NCBI RefSeq assembly: GCF_001429765.1
Contig: NZ_LMJB01000001.1
Coordinates: 757,955 to 821,954, forward strand
DNA: 64,000 nucleotides
DNA from: Flavobacterium sp. Root901
GTDB lineage: Bacteria; Bacteroidota; Bacteroidia; Flavobacteriales; Flavobacteriaceae
Direction: 5' to 3'
In this document: positions 32,601-41,340 of the stretch, piece by piece
How the letters are laid out: every line of letters begins with the position of its first letter
How positions within the stretch are numbered: position 1 is the first letter of the stretch
Made by a program: the position numbers and the translations under genes
The notes under the pieces: model-generated
What the model saw: only the letters and a program-made list of their open reading frames with translations
Told to the model about the DNA's origin: nothing
The model's database searches: none

Positions 32601-33710
32601 TTATGAGAACATATCTTTTACTTTTTCAAAAAATGATTTTTCTGATTTTTCAGGACTTGGAACAAAATGTTCATCATTTAGGGCATTTTCAAAAAATTGT
32701 TTTTGCTCTTTATTCAATGTTCTTGGTGTCCAAACATTTACGTGAACCAATAAATCTCCATTTCCGTAACCGTTTAAACTTGGAATTCCTTTTCCTTTTA
32801 ATCTTAAGATTTTTCCGGACTGGATTCCCTCTTCAAGTTTAATACGAACTTTTCCGTTAATGGCTTCAATATCTTTTGAAGCTCCTAAAACTGCTTCAGG
32901 GAAACTGATATACAAATCAAAATGAACATTTTCTCCTTCACGTTTCAGGAATTCGTGCTCTACTTCTTCAATAGCAACAATTAAATCCCCAGGAATACTG
33001 TTTCCAGGCGCATCGTTACCTTTGTTAGAAACCTTCAACTGCATTCCGTCAGTAACACCTGCAGGAATTTTGATTGATACGGTTTCATCTTCCTGAACCA
33101 TTCCTTGTGCATCTGCTTCAGAAGGTTTTTTATCTAAAATCTGACCAGACCCGCCGCAAGTAGGACAAGTTGATGCAGACTGCATTCTTCCTAAAATAGT
33201 ATTGGTTACACGCATTACCTGACCCTGACCATTACAAGTCGTACAAGTTTTATACGTTACGCCTTTAGCCTGAACCTTACGTTTTACTTTTACTTTTTTC
33301 TCTACTCCGTTTGCAATCTCTTCTAAAGTCAATTTCACTTTAATACGAAGATTACTTCCTTTCGCACGGCGAGGGCCTCCGCCTCCGCCTCCGAAACCGC
33401 CAAATCCGCCTCCAAAAATATCACCAAACTGGCTGAAAATGTCATCCATATTCATACCGCCGTGGCCTCCGCCAAATCCGCCGGCGCCATCAAATGCCTG
33501 ATGTCCGTATTGGTCGTATTTTGCTTTTTTATTAGGATCGCTTAAAACTTCATATGCTTCTGCAGCTAATTTAAAGTTTTCTTCTGCCTCTTTGTCGCCT
33601 GGATTTTTATCCGGATGATATTTAAGCGCACTTTTTCTATATGCTTTTTTTATCTCAGCAGCGTCAGCATTTTTTGAAATGCCAAGTATTTCGTAAAAAT
33701 CTTTTTTCAT
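32601..33710 (-). CDS. dnaJ: Chaperone DnaJ with a reduced zinc-binding region
   Basis: From ATG 33710 (MKKDFYEILGISKNA) it has 369 residues. J domain at 1-70 with HPD (KYHPDKNPGD), Gly/Phe linker with GGFGGGFGG-type stretches, then the substrate-binding part. Of the four CxxCxGxG repeats of classical DnaJ only two are present: CTTCNGQG and CPTCGGSG, about 27 residues apart, so at most one zinc site can form. The DnaJ C-terminal domain follows. It stimulates DnaK, and grpE lies 71 bases upstream in the same direction; dnaK itself is not in the window. Confidence 0.95.
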   Translation of the reverse strand: MKKDFYEILGISKNADAAEIKKAYRKSALKYHPDKNPGDKEAEENFKLAAEAYEVLSDPNKKAKYDQYGHQAFDGAGGFGGGHGGMNMDDIFSQFGDIFGGGFGGFGGGGGGPRRAKGSNLRIKVKLTLEEIANGVEKKVKVKRKVQAKGVTYKTCTTCNGQGQVMRVTNTILGRMQSASTCPTCGGSGQILDKKPSEADAQGMVQEDETVSIKIPAGVTDGMQLKVSNKGNDAPGNSIPGDLIVAIEEVEHEFLKREGENVHFDLYISFPEAVLGASKDIEAINGKVRIKLEEGIQSGKILRLKGKGIPSLNGYGNGDLLVHVNVWTPRTLNKEQKQFFENALNDEHFVPSPEKSEKSFFEKVKDMFS

Positions 33711-33719
33711 AATTAGATT

Positions 33720-33770
33720 AAATTCCAAATCTTAAAAATTCCAAAATCCAAAAATGCATTTGAAATCCCT
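33720..33770. repeat. ATTCCAAAT-type repeat between dnaJ and grpE
   Basis: AAATTCCAAATC, AAAATTCCAAAA and TCCAAAAATGCATTTG repeat the ATTCCAAA word within 50 bases. It would be transcribed between grpE and dnaJ. Confidence 0.55.
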
Positions 33771-33781
33771 ATTTGCATTTT

Positions 33782-34360
33782 TTAGTTTCCAACAACAACT
33801 TTAGGGAAACGAATAATTTTGTCTCCTAATTTGTATCCTTTTTCTATAACATCAACAATTTTCCCTTTTAAATTTTCAGACGGAGCCGGAATTTGGGTAA
33901 TTGCCTCAGCAACATCAGCATTGAAAGCATCACCTGCTTGTATTTCAACCTGCTCTAAACCTTTAGAAACCAGAGTACTTTTAAATTTTTCGTGAATTAA
34001 TTCAACACCTTTTTTCAGGTTTTCATCTTCAGATTTATTGATTTCTACCGCCGCTCTGTCAAAATCGTCCAAAACAGGAAGCATTGCTAACAAAACTTCT
34101 TGGTTTGCCGTTTTAAACAAATCGATACGCTCTTTTGAAGTTCTTTTTTTGTAATTTTCAAATTCTGCAAATAATCTCAAAAACTTATCTTTTTCTTTGG
34201 CCAAGTCTTGAGCTAATTGCTCTTCAACACTTAATTCTTCAACAATTAACTGCTCCCCGTTGGCATTGTTCTCTAACGTTACATCGTCTAATTCCTGATC
34301 GAATTCTGTATTTTCCGTAGTCATATTACTTTTATTTTTAAAAATATTTTTAAACTTCAT
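33782..34360 (-). CDS. grpE: Nucleotide exchange factor GrpE
   Basis: A 192-residue protein: acidic N-terminus, coiled coil at about 45-100 (LAQDLAKEKDKFLRLFAEFENYKKR) and a C-terminal beta domain containing GYKLGDKIIRFPKVVVGN, the GrpE signature end. It releases ADP from DnaK. The start is given as the first Met (MKFKNIFKNK); Met13 (MTTENTE) is an alternative. It leads the grpE-dnaJ operon. A promoter was not identified in the 350 bases upstream. Confidence 0.94.
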   Translation of the reverse strand: MKFKNIFKNKSNMTTENTEFDQELDDVTLENNANGEQLIVEELSVEEQLAQDLAKEKDKFLRLFAEFENYKKRTSKERIDLFKTANQEVLLAMLPVLDDFDRAAVEINKSEDENLKKGVELIHEKFKSTLVSKGLEQVEIQAGDAFNADVAEAITQIPAPSENLKGKIVDVIEKGYKLGDKIIRFPKVVVGN

Positions 34361-34509
34361 TTTTTATTTCTTTCTGTTGGATTGCAAAAGTACTGCCAAA
34401 TCTTCTAAAATGTCAAATTGTCACTTTATTAATTATGAGTGTTTTAAAAAGCGAAAATAGTCAATAAAATTTTATTATAATTTTAAGACTATTACGTTTT
34501 AGTTTGTCT

Positions 34510-34656
34510 TATCTTTGGTATCCAAATTGGGAACAAAAATTATTACCTATCAAAATTGAATTTAAGGGTTGGCCTCGGCCTCATAAATAATTATTAATTC
34601 AAGTTTACCTTATATTAAAAAAAGCTTCGCCTTATAGAGAGACGAAGCTTTTTTTT
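34510..34656 (+). other. Candidate short plus-strand transcript with promoter box and terminator
   Basis: In a 353-base gene-free stretch between grpE and tRNA-Trp, TATCTTTG (34510-34517) fits the TAnnTTTG -7 box on the plus strand, and a strong hairpin, AAAAAAAGCTTCG (34617-34629) with CGAAGCTTTTTTT (34643-34655), ends in a T-run. Both genes around are on the minus strand. The region between has no ORF; it contains a GGCCTCGGCC motif. The same hairpin also works as terminator for the tRNA on the minus strand, so a plus-strand RNA is only a possibility. No -33 box was found. Confidence 0.35.
34617..34656 (-). terminator. Terminator downstream of tRNA-Trp (works on both strands)
   Basis: Perfect 13-base arms AAAAAAAGCTTCG and CGAAGCTTTTTTT with a 13-base loop, 58 bases past the 3' end of the tRNA gene on the minus strand. 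Confidence 0.82.
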
Positions 34657-34713
34657 ATATTCTTAGCTTTCAATTTCTCGAAAACCTCTGATAAATAATC
34701 ACTATTTATTTGC

Positions 34714-34783
34714 ACGGGCGGAGGGATTCGAACCCCCATCAACGGTTTTGGAGACCGCTATTCTACCCTTGAACTACGCCCGT
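34714..34783 (-). tRNA. tRNA-Trp (anticodon CCA)
   Basis: The minus strand folds as a cloverleaf: acceptor ACGGGCG (34777-34783) with CGCCCGT (34715-34721), anticodon arm GCGGT-CTCCAAA-ACCGT with anticodon CCA, and a T-arm with GGTTCGAATCC. Discriminator G at 34714; the 3'-CCA is not fully encoded. It stands alone between grpE and hisS. Confidence 0.93.
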
Positions 34784-34964
34784 ATCAAGGCCGCAAATTA
34801 AAAGCTTTTTTCTTTCCCAGCCAACTATTTACTGCAGATTTAAAAAGATTCCAGTCAAGTTGTTCAGCTTCTTTAAATTACAAATCAAATTTAATCTGCT
34901 AAAATGTCCCTCAAGCATAAAAAATTTTTAATCTGTGGAATTTTTGGAGGTTTTCTTTGCGTCC

Positions 34965-34986
34965 CCACGGTTGAAACCGCGGGCTA
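34965..34986. repeat. Single arm of the CAAGGTTGAAACC repeat
   Basis: CCACGGTTGAAACCGCGGGC is a lone relative of the palindromes at 1618 and 4848. The surrounding gap (34784-35037) also has TTTTTAATCTGTGG near 34926 and otherwise nothing recognisable. Confidence 0.55.
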
Positions 34987-35037
34987 TTTTTTATAATCAG
35001 TAAATTTTCCCTCAATAGCTATCAAAATTTATTAATC

Positions 35038-36462
35038 CTAGATTAATGCATTTTTCAATCCTTCAAAATCTACAGAAACCTGCTCGCCTGTTACCAGATT
35101 TTTTAATGCATAAGAATTCGATTCAATTTCCTGATCACCGGCAATTACAGCAAACGAAATCAAACGTTTATCTGCATATTGAAATTGTTTACCTACTTTT
35201 ACATTATCGGGATACAATTCTACTTTTATATTTTCCTGTCTTAATTTCTGAATTGCTTTTGACGCATACAAAGCTTCTTTGTCACCATAATTAATAAACA
35301 ACGCCTTTGAAGTTGCAGCAACGGTTTCGGGAAACAATTGTAATTCTTCCAAAACCAAATAAATCCTGTCAAGACCAAAAGAGATTCCGACACCACTCAT
35401 ATTTTTCAAACCAAAAATACCCGTCAGGTCATCGTATCTTCCGCCGCCGCCAATAGAACCAATTGCCACTGTTTTTGGCGCCGCTACTTCAAAAATAGCT
35501 CCGGTATAATAATTAAGTCCTCGGGCCAAAGTCACGTCTAAGTCTAAAATTGCTGTAGACAAACCTAAATCTGCAACATTGTCACAAATAAATTTCAATT
35601 CTTCTACACCTTTCATTCCTTCTTCTGATTCGGCTAATAATTCTGAAAGCTGGTTGATCTTATCTGCAAAACTTCCTGAAAAGCTAAAAAGCGGCTGCAC
35701 TTTTACCAGCGCTTCTTCAGCAATTCCTTTTTCAATCATTTCTTTTTTAACGCCGTCTTCACCAATTTTATCTAATTTATCGAGAGCCACTGTAAAATCG
35801 ATTAATTTATCTGAAGCTCCAATAACCTCAGCAATACCGGATAAAATTTTTCTGTTGTTGATTTTAATCGTAACACCTTCTAAACCTAAAGCTGTAAAAA
35901 CAGTATCGTATAACTGAACTAATTCGACTTCCTGCCAAAGTGATTTAGAACCTACAACATCGGCATCACATTGAAAAAACTCTCTGTAACGCCCTTTCTG
36001 AGGACGATCTGCTCGCCAAACTGGTTGAATCTGGTATCTTTTAAAGGGAAATTCTATTTCATTTTGGTGCTGTACCACATATCTCGCAAAAGGAACTGTA
36101 AGATCGTAACGTAATGCTTTTTCTGAAATTCTTCCTGTAAATTTATTCAGTTCAATTCTTTGGCTCAAATCGATTGTTTCGGCAGAATTAGACTGAAGCG
36201 CCTCAATAGATTCCGGCAGTTCAATTTTATTTTTATTGAAGAAAAAATTACCGGAATTCAGGATTTTAAAAATCAAACGATCTCCTTCTTCTCCATATTT
36301 TCCCATCAAAGTATCTGAATTTTCAAACGAAGGTGTTTCGATTGGCTGAAAACCAAATTTTTCGAAGTTACTTTTTATGGTTTGAATAATATATTGACGT
36401 TTTGACACCTCTGCAGGCGAAAAATCTCTTGTCCCTTGTGGTATGCTTGGTTTTGAAGCCAT
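35038..36462 (-). CDS. hisS: Histidyl-tRNA synthetase
   Basis: A 474-residue class II aminoacyl-tRNA synthetase. Motif 2 region [25 protein letters not shown], histidine-specific [10 protein letters not shown], and motif 3 [16 protein letters not shown] are all seen, followed by the anticodon-binding domain. The N-terminus [16 protein letters not shown] is the standard one. It attaches histidine to tRNA-His. Divergent from the FtsX-like permease gene. Confidence 0.95.
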   Translation of the reverse strand: MASKPSIPQGTRDFSPAEVSKRQYIIQTIKSNFEKFGFQPIETPSFENSDTLMGKYGEEGDRLIFKILNSGNFFFNKNKIELPESIEALQSNSAETIDLSQRIELNKFTGRISEKALRYDLTVPFARYVVQHQNEIEFPFKRYQIQPVWRADRPQKGRYREFFQCDADVVGSKSLWQEVELVQLYDTVFTALGLEGVTIKINNRKILSGIAEVIGASDKLIDFTVALDKLDKIGEDGVKKEMIEKGIAEEALVKVQPLFSFSGSFADKINQLSELLAESEEGMKGVEELKFICDNVADLGLSTAILDLDVTLARGLNYYTGAIFEVAAPKTVAIGSIGGGGRYDDLTGIFGLKNMSGVGISFGLDRIYLVLEELQLFPETVAATSKALFINYGDKEALYASKAIQKLRQENIKVELYPDNVKVGKQFQYADKRLISFAVIAGDQEIESNSYALKNLVTGEQVSVDFEGLKNALI

Positions 36463-36471
36463 CTTTTTTTA

Positions 36472-36602
36472 TTTTAGATTGTTGATTTAGATTTTAGATT
36501 CTTTTGAAACTAAATCTAAAACCTTAATATTAATTTATTTCCAGATTTTTTTTATTGTTGGTTTTTAACACTTTCGACTTTATGAGTTCCAACTTTCGAC
36601 TT
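36472..36602. repeat. TTTTAGATT and ACTTTCGACTT repeats between hisS and the ABC permease
   Basis: TTTAGATTGTTGATTTAGAT followed by a complementary CTAAATCTAAAACC (36472-36523) is one unit. Further on, ACTTTCGACTT occurs twice (36570-36580 and 36592-36602); its complement AAGTCGAAAGT is the word found inside the mutB coding region at 50635-50662. Confidence 0.65.
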
Positions 36603-36701
36603 AATTTAAAATCGCCTGCAAATATCTTATTTTTTAAAATAAATAATGCCAGTTCGAAAACAAACTTGTAACAAAAACCGTATTTTCGTGACAAATTGGT
36701 C

Positions 36702-37946
36702 ATGATGCTAAAATTATTTAAAGAAAATATCCGAATTGCTTTTGGTTCTATCAAAACTCAATTACTGCGAACCATTCTTACTGTTTTAATTATTGCCATC
36801 GGAATTACTGCTTTGGTTGGGATTTTAACTGTTGTAACAGCGCTGGAAAATACTGTTTCGACCAATTTTGCATCAATGGGAGCTAATACCTTTAATATTA
36901 ATCAATACGAAAACACGGTTCGAAACCGCGGTGGAAATGAACGCGAAGTTATAAATCCAATCATTTCTTATCCTGAAGCGGTAGCTTTTAAAAACAAATA
37001 TAAATATCCTTTTACAGAAACTTCCCTTTCCTTTACTGCAACATCAAAAGCTGAAGTAAAATATTTAGATACTAAAACAGATCCAGAAATTACGGTTGTT
37101 GGTGTCGACGAACATTTTATTTCAAATTCTGGTCTGGAAACCACTTTAGGAAGATCTTTTAATCAGTTTGATATTGATAACAATACATATTCCTGCATTG
37201 TAGGTTCTGATTTTGAAAAAGGTTTACTGAAAGATGTGAACCCAATTGATAAAATAATTTCTATTCGAGGTGCACGTTTTAAAGTAATCGGCGTTTTAAA
37301 AGAGAAAGGATCAACTTTTGGAAACAGTCAGGATTTACGCGTTTTAATTCCCATTCAGGTTGCAAGATCTTTATTTGCGGCTCCAAATATTAACTATGCT
37401 ATAAGTATAATGGTTTCTAAAAAAGAACTTTTGGATGAAGCTGTCGATAATGCAACCAGTACCATGCGAAGAGTCCGTAAGCTAAGTCCGGTTCGTGATA
37501 ATAATTTTGGGATTGGCCGAAGCGATGATTTAATCAACAGAATTTTGGGAATTACAAAATACTTAGGCTGGGCCTCCTGGATCATCTCAATCATTACCAT
37601 TTTGGGTTCTTCTATTGCTTTAATGAATATTATGATTGTTTCGGTTACAGAACGTACCCGTGAAATTGGTGTTCGAAAAGCACTTGGTGCAACAAAAATC
37701 ACAATCTCGGTTCAGTTTTTTATCGAAACTCTATTAATTGGGCAGATTGGCGGTCTGGTCGGAATAATTTTAGGCATTCTGATTGGCTTTGCATTTGCTG
37801 CTGCAATGAGTTTTGCATTTGTGATTCCGTGGATGGCCATTTTTGCGGCCTTCGCTACGAGTTTTCTTGTGGCTCTTTTTTCCGGATTATATCCTGCAAT
37901 AAAAGCTTCGAAATTAGATCCAATCGAGGCTCTCCGATACGAGTAA
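36702..37946 (+). CDS. ABC transporter permease, MacB/FtsX type
   Basis: From ATG 36702 ([20 protein letters not shown]; the next codon is also ATG) it has 415 residues. Layout: one N-terminal helix (about 20-45), a periplasmic MacB-type domain (to about 270), three C-terminal helices with the FtsX signature [19 protein letters not shown]. Such permeases drive export of lipoproteins, antimicrobials or peptides with a separate ATPase. No ATPase gene adjoins it, so it is an orphan half of a transporter. Substrate unknown. Confidence 0.91.
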   Translation: MMLKLFKENIRIAFGSIKTQLLRTILTVLIIAIGITALVGILTVVTALENTVSTNFASMGANTFNINQYENTVRNRGGNEREVINPIISYPEAVAFKNKYKYPFTETSLSFTATSKAEVKYLDTKTDPEITVVGVDEHFISNSGLETTLGRSFNQFDIDNNTYSCIVGSDFEKGLLKDVNPIDKIISIRGARFKVIGVLKEKGSTFGNSQDLRVLIPIQVARSLFAAPNINYAISIMVSKKELLDEAVDNATSTMRRVRKLSPVRDNNFGIGRSDDLINRILGITKYLGWASWIISIITILGSSIALMNIMIVSVTERTREIGVRKALGATKITISVQFFIETLLIGQIGGLVGIILGILIGFAFAAAMSFAFVIPWMAIFAAFATSFLVALFSGLYPAIKASKLDPIEALRYE

Positions 37947-37953
37947 TTTTTTA

Positions 37954-38033
37954 GTTTTAAGTATTCAGTCGCAGTTTACATTTGCTTTGAAGAATGAAAA
38001 CTGCGACTGAAAATTGCGACTAAAAACTGAACT
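37954..38033. repeat. 13-bp-period palindrome (GTCGCAGTTTACA type)
   Basis: GTATTCAGTCGCAGTTTACA faces GAAAACTGCGACT and GAAAATTGCGACT, whose period is 13. It occupies all the gap between the convergent ABC-permease and prmC genes. Confidence 0.8.
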
Positions 38034-38034
38034 G

Positions 38035-38898
38035 CTAAGTCTTCGAAACTTTACAGGAAATCATACGGTCGTTATCGTAAATATCTTTTCTGAGATCGAT
38101 GTTTATAAAATCCATTTTACCTAACAAATCAATCATTTCTTTCCCTAAATACTGATTAATTTCAAAATATAATTTTCCGTTTTCCAGAAGATTATTTTGG
38201 GCCAAAGAAGCTATTTTTCTGTAAAAAACCAAAGCATCACTATCATCAACAAAAAGCGCCAGATGCGGTTCGTAATTAAGGACATTTTTCTTGATTTCTC
38301 TTTTTTCTAAATTTCGTACATACGGCGGATTTGAAACAATAATATCGAACTGACATTTTAATTCTTCTGTTTCCAGAATATTCTGAAATATAAAAGTAAC
38401 ATCTACATTGTTTTTATTCGCATTTCGTTTTGCTGTTTCTATAGCTTTTTTAGAAACATCAATAGCGTAAACTTCTGCATTTGGAAGATTTTTGGCCAGC
38501 GAAATCGCAATACATCCGCTTCCTGTTCCAATATCAAGAATTTTTAGTTTTTTACTTCTGTCGGTTGCGGCATTTTCATTGATAATCCATTCGACTAATT
38601 CTTCTGTTTCCGGTCTTGGAATTAAAACATTTTCGTTTACTTCAAAATCCAAACCGTAAAAACTGGTTTTTCCCAGTAAATATTGAATCGGAACTTCTTT
38701 TTTTAATTGTGCCAAAAGCAGATCCCAAACAGCAAAATCAGATTCAGAAAAACACAATTCATGATTTAGCGCCAAATCTATTTGACGCAGTTTATGCTTT
38801 TCTTCTAAAATTAAATAGAAAAAACTCTCCGCTTCATACGCATCGTACAAAGTAGATAATTCTTTAATAAACTGAGTACGATATTGTTTAATTTTCAT
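38035..38898 (-). CDS. prmC: Peptide chain release factor N5-glutamine methyltransferase PrmC
   Basis: A 287-residue SAM-dependent methyltransferase for the GGQ glutamine of RF1 and RF2. SAM site ILDIGTGSGCIAISLAK (about residues 119-135) and the catalytic NPPY motif (VSNPPYV) are seen, along with the N-terminal helical domain with IPRPETEEL. This is a normal-sized PrmC. Its release-factor genes are not in the window. Convergent with the ABC permease; downstream is the palindrome at 37954-38033. Confidence 0.93.
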   Translation of the reverse strand: MKIKQYRTQFIKELSTLYDAYEAESFFYLILEEKHKLRQIDLALNHELCFSESDFAVWDLLLAQLKKEVPIQYLLGKTSFYGLDFEVNENVLIPRPETEELVEWIINENAATDRSKKLKILDIGTGSGCIAISLAKNLPNAEVYAIDVSKKAIETAKRNANKNNVDVTFIFQNILETEELKCQFDIIVSNPPYVRNLEKREIKKNVLNYEPHLALFVDDSDALVFYRKIASLAQNNLLENGKLYFEINQYLGKEMIDLLGKMDFINIDLRKDIYDNDRMISCKVSKT

Positions 38899-38974
38899 TT
38901 TGTTTGTTAAGTATTATTTTTCAGCTAAAACCAATTATTCTTCACCAGTATTTTACAAATCTAATTTGTTACAA

Positions 38975-39466
38975 TTAGTTTTGTAAATCTTTCAACATCC
39001 ATACGGGGCAAGAACTATGCCCGGTACATCCCATTGGAGCGTCTAAATATTCAAAACCTGATCTTTTGTATAGTTTTTGTGCCGCATGCATAAACGGCAT
39101 GGTTTCTATATAACATTTTTCAAAGCCAAAATTTCTTGCCTGTTCTAAACATTCATCCATCATTTTACTTCCTATTCCTAAGCCTCGGACTTCCGGAAGA
39201 AAATACATTTTCTGTAATTCACAAATTTTAGGATCTCCGTTTTCTAACGGTGCAATTCCTGCACTGCCCAAAATTTCCCCATCACACTCCACTACAAAAT
39301 AAACCGATTTTGGTTTATTGTATTCTTCAAACATTAAATCTAAATATGGATCTTCATACGCAGTGCCGACTTTTGGAATTTCCATTTCATCAAAAACGGA
39401 CCTTATTAATTTTGCCACTGCCTTATTATCTTCTTTTTTAATTTTTCTGATGGTCCAATTTTTCAT
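38975..39466 (-). CDS. GNAT family N-acetyltransferase
   Basis: A 163-residue acetyltransferase. Motif A LPEVRGLGIGSKMMDECLEQA holds the acetyl-CoA loop (R-G-x-G-I-G), and the end has LYKRSGFEYLDAPMGCTGH. The C-terminal Cys/His-rich GCTGHSSCPVWML stretch is seen in a known subgroup of bacterial GNATs of unassigned acceptor. It is divergent from ribD across a region with a perfect GAGTCGACTC palindrome (39555-39564). Confidence 0.87.
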   Translation of the reverse strand: MKNWTIRKIKKEDNKAVAKLIRSVFDEMEIPKVGTAYEDPYLDLMFEEYNKPKSVYFVVECDGEILGSAGIAPLENGDPKICELQKMYFLPEVRGLGIGSKMMDECLEQARNFGFEKCYIETMPFMHAAQKLYKRSGFEYLDAPMGCTGHSSCPVWMLKDLQN

Positions 39467-39580
39467 TTTCTTTATTCACTAGTATCTACAAAAATAAAAA
39501 TACTTTTTTGATACTTTCATAACTATCTGTATTGTTTCACAACTATTTTCATAAGAGTCGACTCGAAACTCAAAAATAGT

Positions 39581-39588
39581 TATTTTTG
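39581..39588 (+). promoter_or_regulatory. Predicted -7 promoter box of ribD (nearly leaderless)
   Basis: TATTTTTG fits the TAnnTTTG consensus and ends only four bases before the GTG at 39593, so transcription would begin at or near the start codon. No matching -33 box was identified. GAGTCGACTC (39555-39564) lies upstream. Confidence 0.5.
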
Positions 39589-39592
39589 CACC

Positions 39593-40642
39593 GTGAATAT
39601 ACATGAGAAATATATCAAACGATGCATCGAACTTGCCAAAAATGGTTTTGGAACAACTTATCCAAATCCAATGGTGGGAAGTGTGATTGTTTATGAAGAT
39701 AAAATTATTGGCGAAGGCTGGCACAAAAAAGCGGGTGAACCCCACGCCGAAGTAAATGCAGTAAGATCTGTAAAAGACAAATCGCTTTTAAAAAAGGCTG
39801 CAATTTATGTGAGTTTGGAACCCTGCTCTCATTTTGGAAAAACTCCGCCTTGCTGCGATTTAATTATTGCCAATGAGATTCCGAATGTAGTGGTTGGAAC
39901 AGTTGACCCAAATGAAAAAGTAGCCGGAAACGGAATTAAAAAACTGGTTGAAGCCGGAATTAATGTCGTCGTGGGAATTTTAGAAGAAGAATGTAATGAA
40001 CTCAACAAACGCTTTTTTACTTTTCATCAAAAAAAGAGACCTTATATTATATTAAAATGGGCCGAAAGTCTGGATGGATTTCTTGCTCCTGAAAAAAACA
40101 TGGATCAGGAAAGAAAACCGGTCTGGATTACCAATCAATATTCCCGCCAATTGGTACATAAATGGAGAAGTGAAGAACAGGCCATTTTAGCAGGAACTCA
40201 AACGGTTGTTGATGATAATCCTAAATTAAACACAAGGGATTGGTCTGGAAATAATCCGGTTCGGGTGATTTTAGATCAGAATAACCGAATTTCAAAAGAT
40301 AGTTTTGTTTTGGATGACAGTGTCAAAACTATTATTTTTTCGAAATCTGAAAAAAATATTTCGACTGAAAATACGATTTTTGAAAACATTGATTTTGATA
40401 AAAATATGATTATGAATGTTTTATCTGTTTTATATCAGCATCAAATTCAGTCTGTAATTATTGAAGGCGGAAGGCAGACGCTGCAATCTTTTATAGATCA
40501 GAATATTTGGGACGAAGCCAGAATTTTTGTTGGCAGAAATGTTTTTCAAAAAGGAACAAAAGCACCTGAACTTCAAAAGAAAAATGCTGTTAAAACTTTT
40601 ATTCAAAACGACGAATTAATATACGTGCGAAATCATGATTGA
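39593..40642 (+). CDS. ribD: Bifunctional riboflavin biosynthesis protein RibD
   Basis: A 349-residue fusion of a pyrimidine deaminase and reductase. Deaminase zinc site: His51/Glu53 in HAEVNAV, Cys78 (LEPCSHFGKTPPC) and Cys87. Reductase from about residue 150 with KWAESLDGFLAP and a C-terminal GGRQT motif. It converts the 2,5-diamino pyrimidine to 5-amino-6-ribitylamino-uracil 5'-phosphate. GTG start at 39593 is the only candidate that gives the conserved N-terminus (HEKYIKRCIELAKNGFG). The last 8 bases overlap the next gene, an HAD hydrolase. Confidence 0.95.
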   Translation: MNIHEKYIKRCIELAKNGFGTTYPNPMVGSVIVYEDKIIGEGWHKKAGEPHAEVNAVRSVKDKSLLKKAAIYVSLEPCSHFGKTPPCCDLIIANEIPNVVVGTVDPNEKVAGNGIKKLVEAGINVVVGILEEECNELNKRFFTFHQKKRPYIILKWAESLDGFLAPEKNMDQERKPVWITNQYSRQLVHKWRSEEQAILAGTQTVVDDNPKLNTRDWSGNNPVRVILDQNNRISKDSFVLDDSVKTIIFSKSEKNISTENTIFENIDFDKNMIMNVLSVLYQHQIQSVIIEGGRQTLQSFIDQNIWDEARIFVGRNVFQKGTKAPELQKKNAVKTFIQNDELIYVRNHD

Positions 40643-41237
40643 TACGATAATTTTTGACTTTGGTGACATCTTTATCAATTTAAACAAACAAGGAACTATT
40701 TCCGGCTTGCAAAAATTAGGTTTAACAGAATGGAATACTGAACTGGATCGTTTAAACTTATCATTTGAAACCGGAGATATTTCATACGACGACTTTTTAG
40801 CCGGATTTAAAAAGCAGCTTCCTAATGCAGGTACAGAAGAAATTCTGGAAGCATGGAATGCCGTTTTGGGTGATTTTCCTTCTTATCGATTGGATTTCTT
40901 AAAAGAACTTTCAAAAAAATACCGTTTGTTCTTATTAAGTAATACAGATTCAATTCATATTGCGACTTTTGAGAAAACAAGCGGCATCACTTTCTACAGC
41001 GATTTTTATAATTGTTTTGAAAAAGTTCATTTTTCATTTGAAATTGGAAAACGAAAACCAAATGCCAGTTCGTATCTACATTTAATAGCCGAACATAATT
41101 TAATTCCGGAGCAGACATTGTTTATTGATGACAAAAAAGAAAACACTGATGCCGCAGCGGCTTTAGGCCTTCATGTCTGGAATTTACAAGTCGGCAAAGA
41201 AGATGTAGTCGATTTATTTTCTAAAAATATACTATAA
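40635..41237 (+). CDS. HAD family phosphatase overlapping ribD
   Basis: A 200-residue HAD subfamily IA-like hydrolase of the YihX/GPP type. Motif I is FDFGDIF with nucleophile Asp8 and Gly10 where many HADs have an acid Asp, as in YihX; motif II LLSNTDS; motif III GKRKPNAS; motif IV FIDDKKENTDAA. It overlaps ribD by 8 bases, strong evidence of translational coupling. It is a good candidate for the phosphatase that acts on 5-amino-6-ribitylamino-uracil phosphate, the product of RibD, a step that several HAD enzymes carry out in other bacteria. The substrate link is inference. Confidence 0.85.
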   Translation: MIDTIIFDFGDIFINLNKQGTISGLQKLGLTEWNTELDRLNLSFETGDISYDDFLAGFKKQLPNAGTEEILEAWNAVLGDFPSYRLDFLKELSKKYRLFLLSNTDSIHIATFEKTSGITFYSDFYNCFEKVHFSFEIGKRKPNASSYLHLIAEHNLIPEQTLFIDDKKENTDAAAALGLHVWNLQVGKEDVVDLFSKNIL

Positions 41238-41245
41238 TATATATA

Positions 41246-41308
41246 GCCACAGATTAAAGGTTTTTTTTTGTTTACGATAAAATCTATGTGATCTTTTTAA
41301 TCTGCAGC
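41246..41308. repeat. CAGATTAAA/TTTAATCTG inverted repeat
   Basis: GCCACAGATTAAAGG faces CTTTTTAATCTGCAGC around a T- and A-rich centre; a relative of the repeat at 9222-9281. It lies 9 bases past the HAD stop codon. Confidence 0.65.
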
Positions 41309-41340
41309 AAAAAAATAAAACACAATCTGGAATTTTTATT

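Noticed and set aside
36530..36754. Minus-strand ORF of 74 residues between hisS and the ABC permease
   Set aside because: Overlaps the repeat array and the 5' end of the permease gene; composition is that of AT-rich intergenic sequence.
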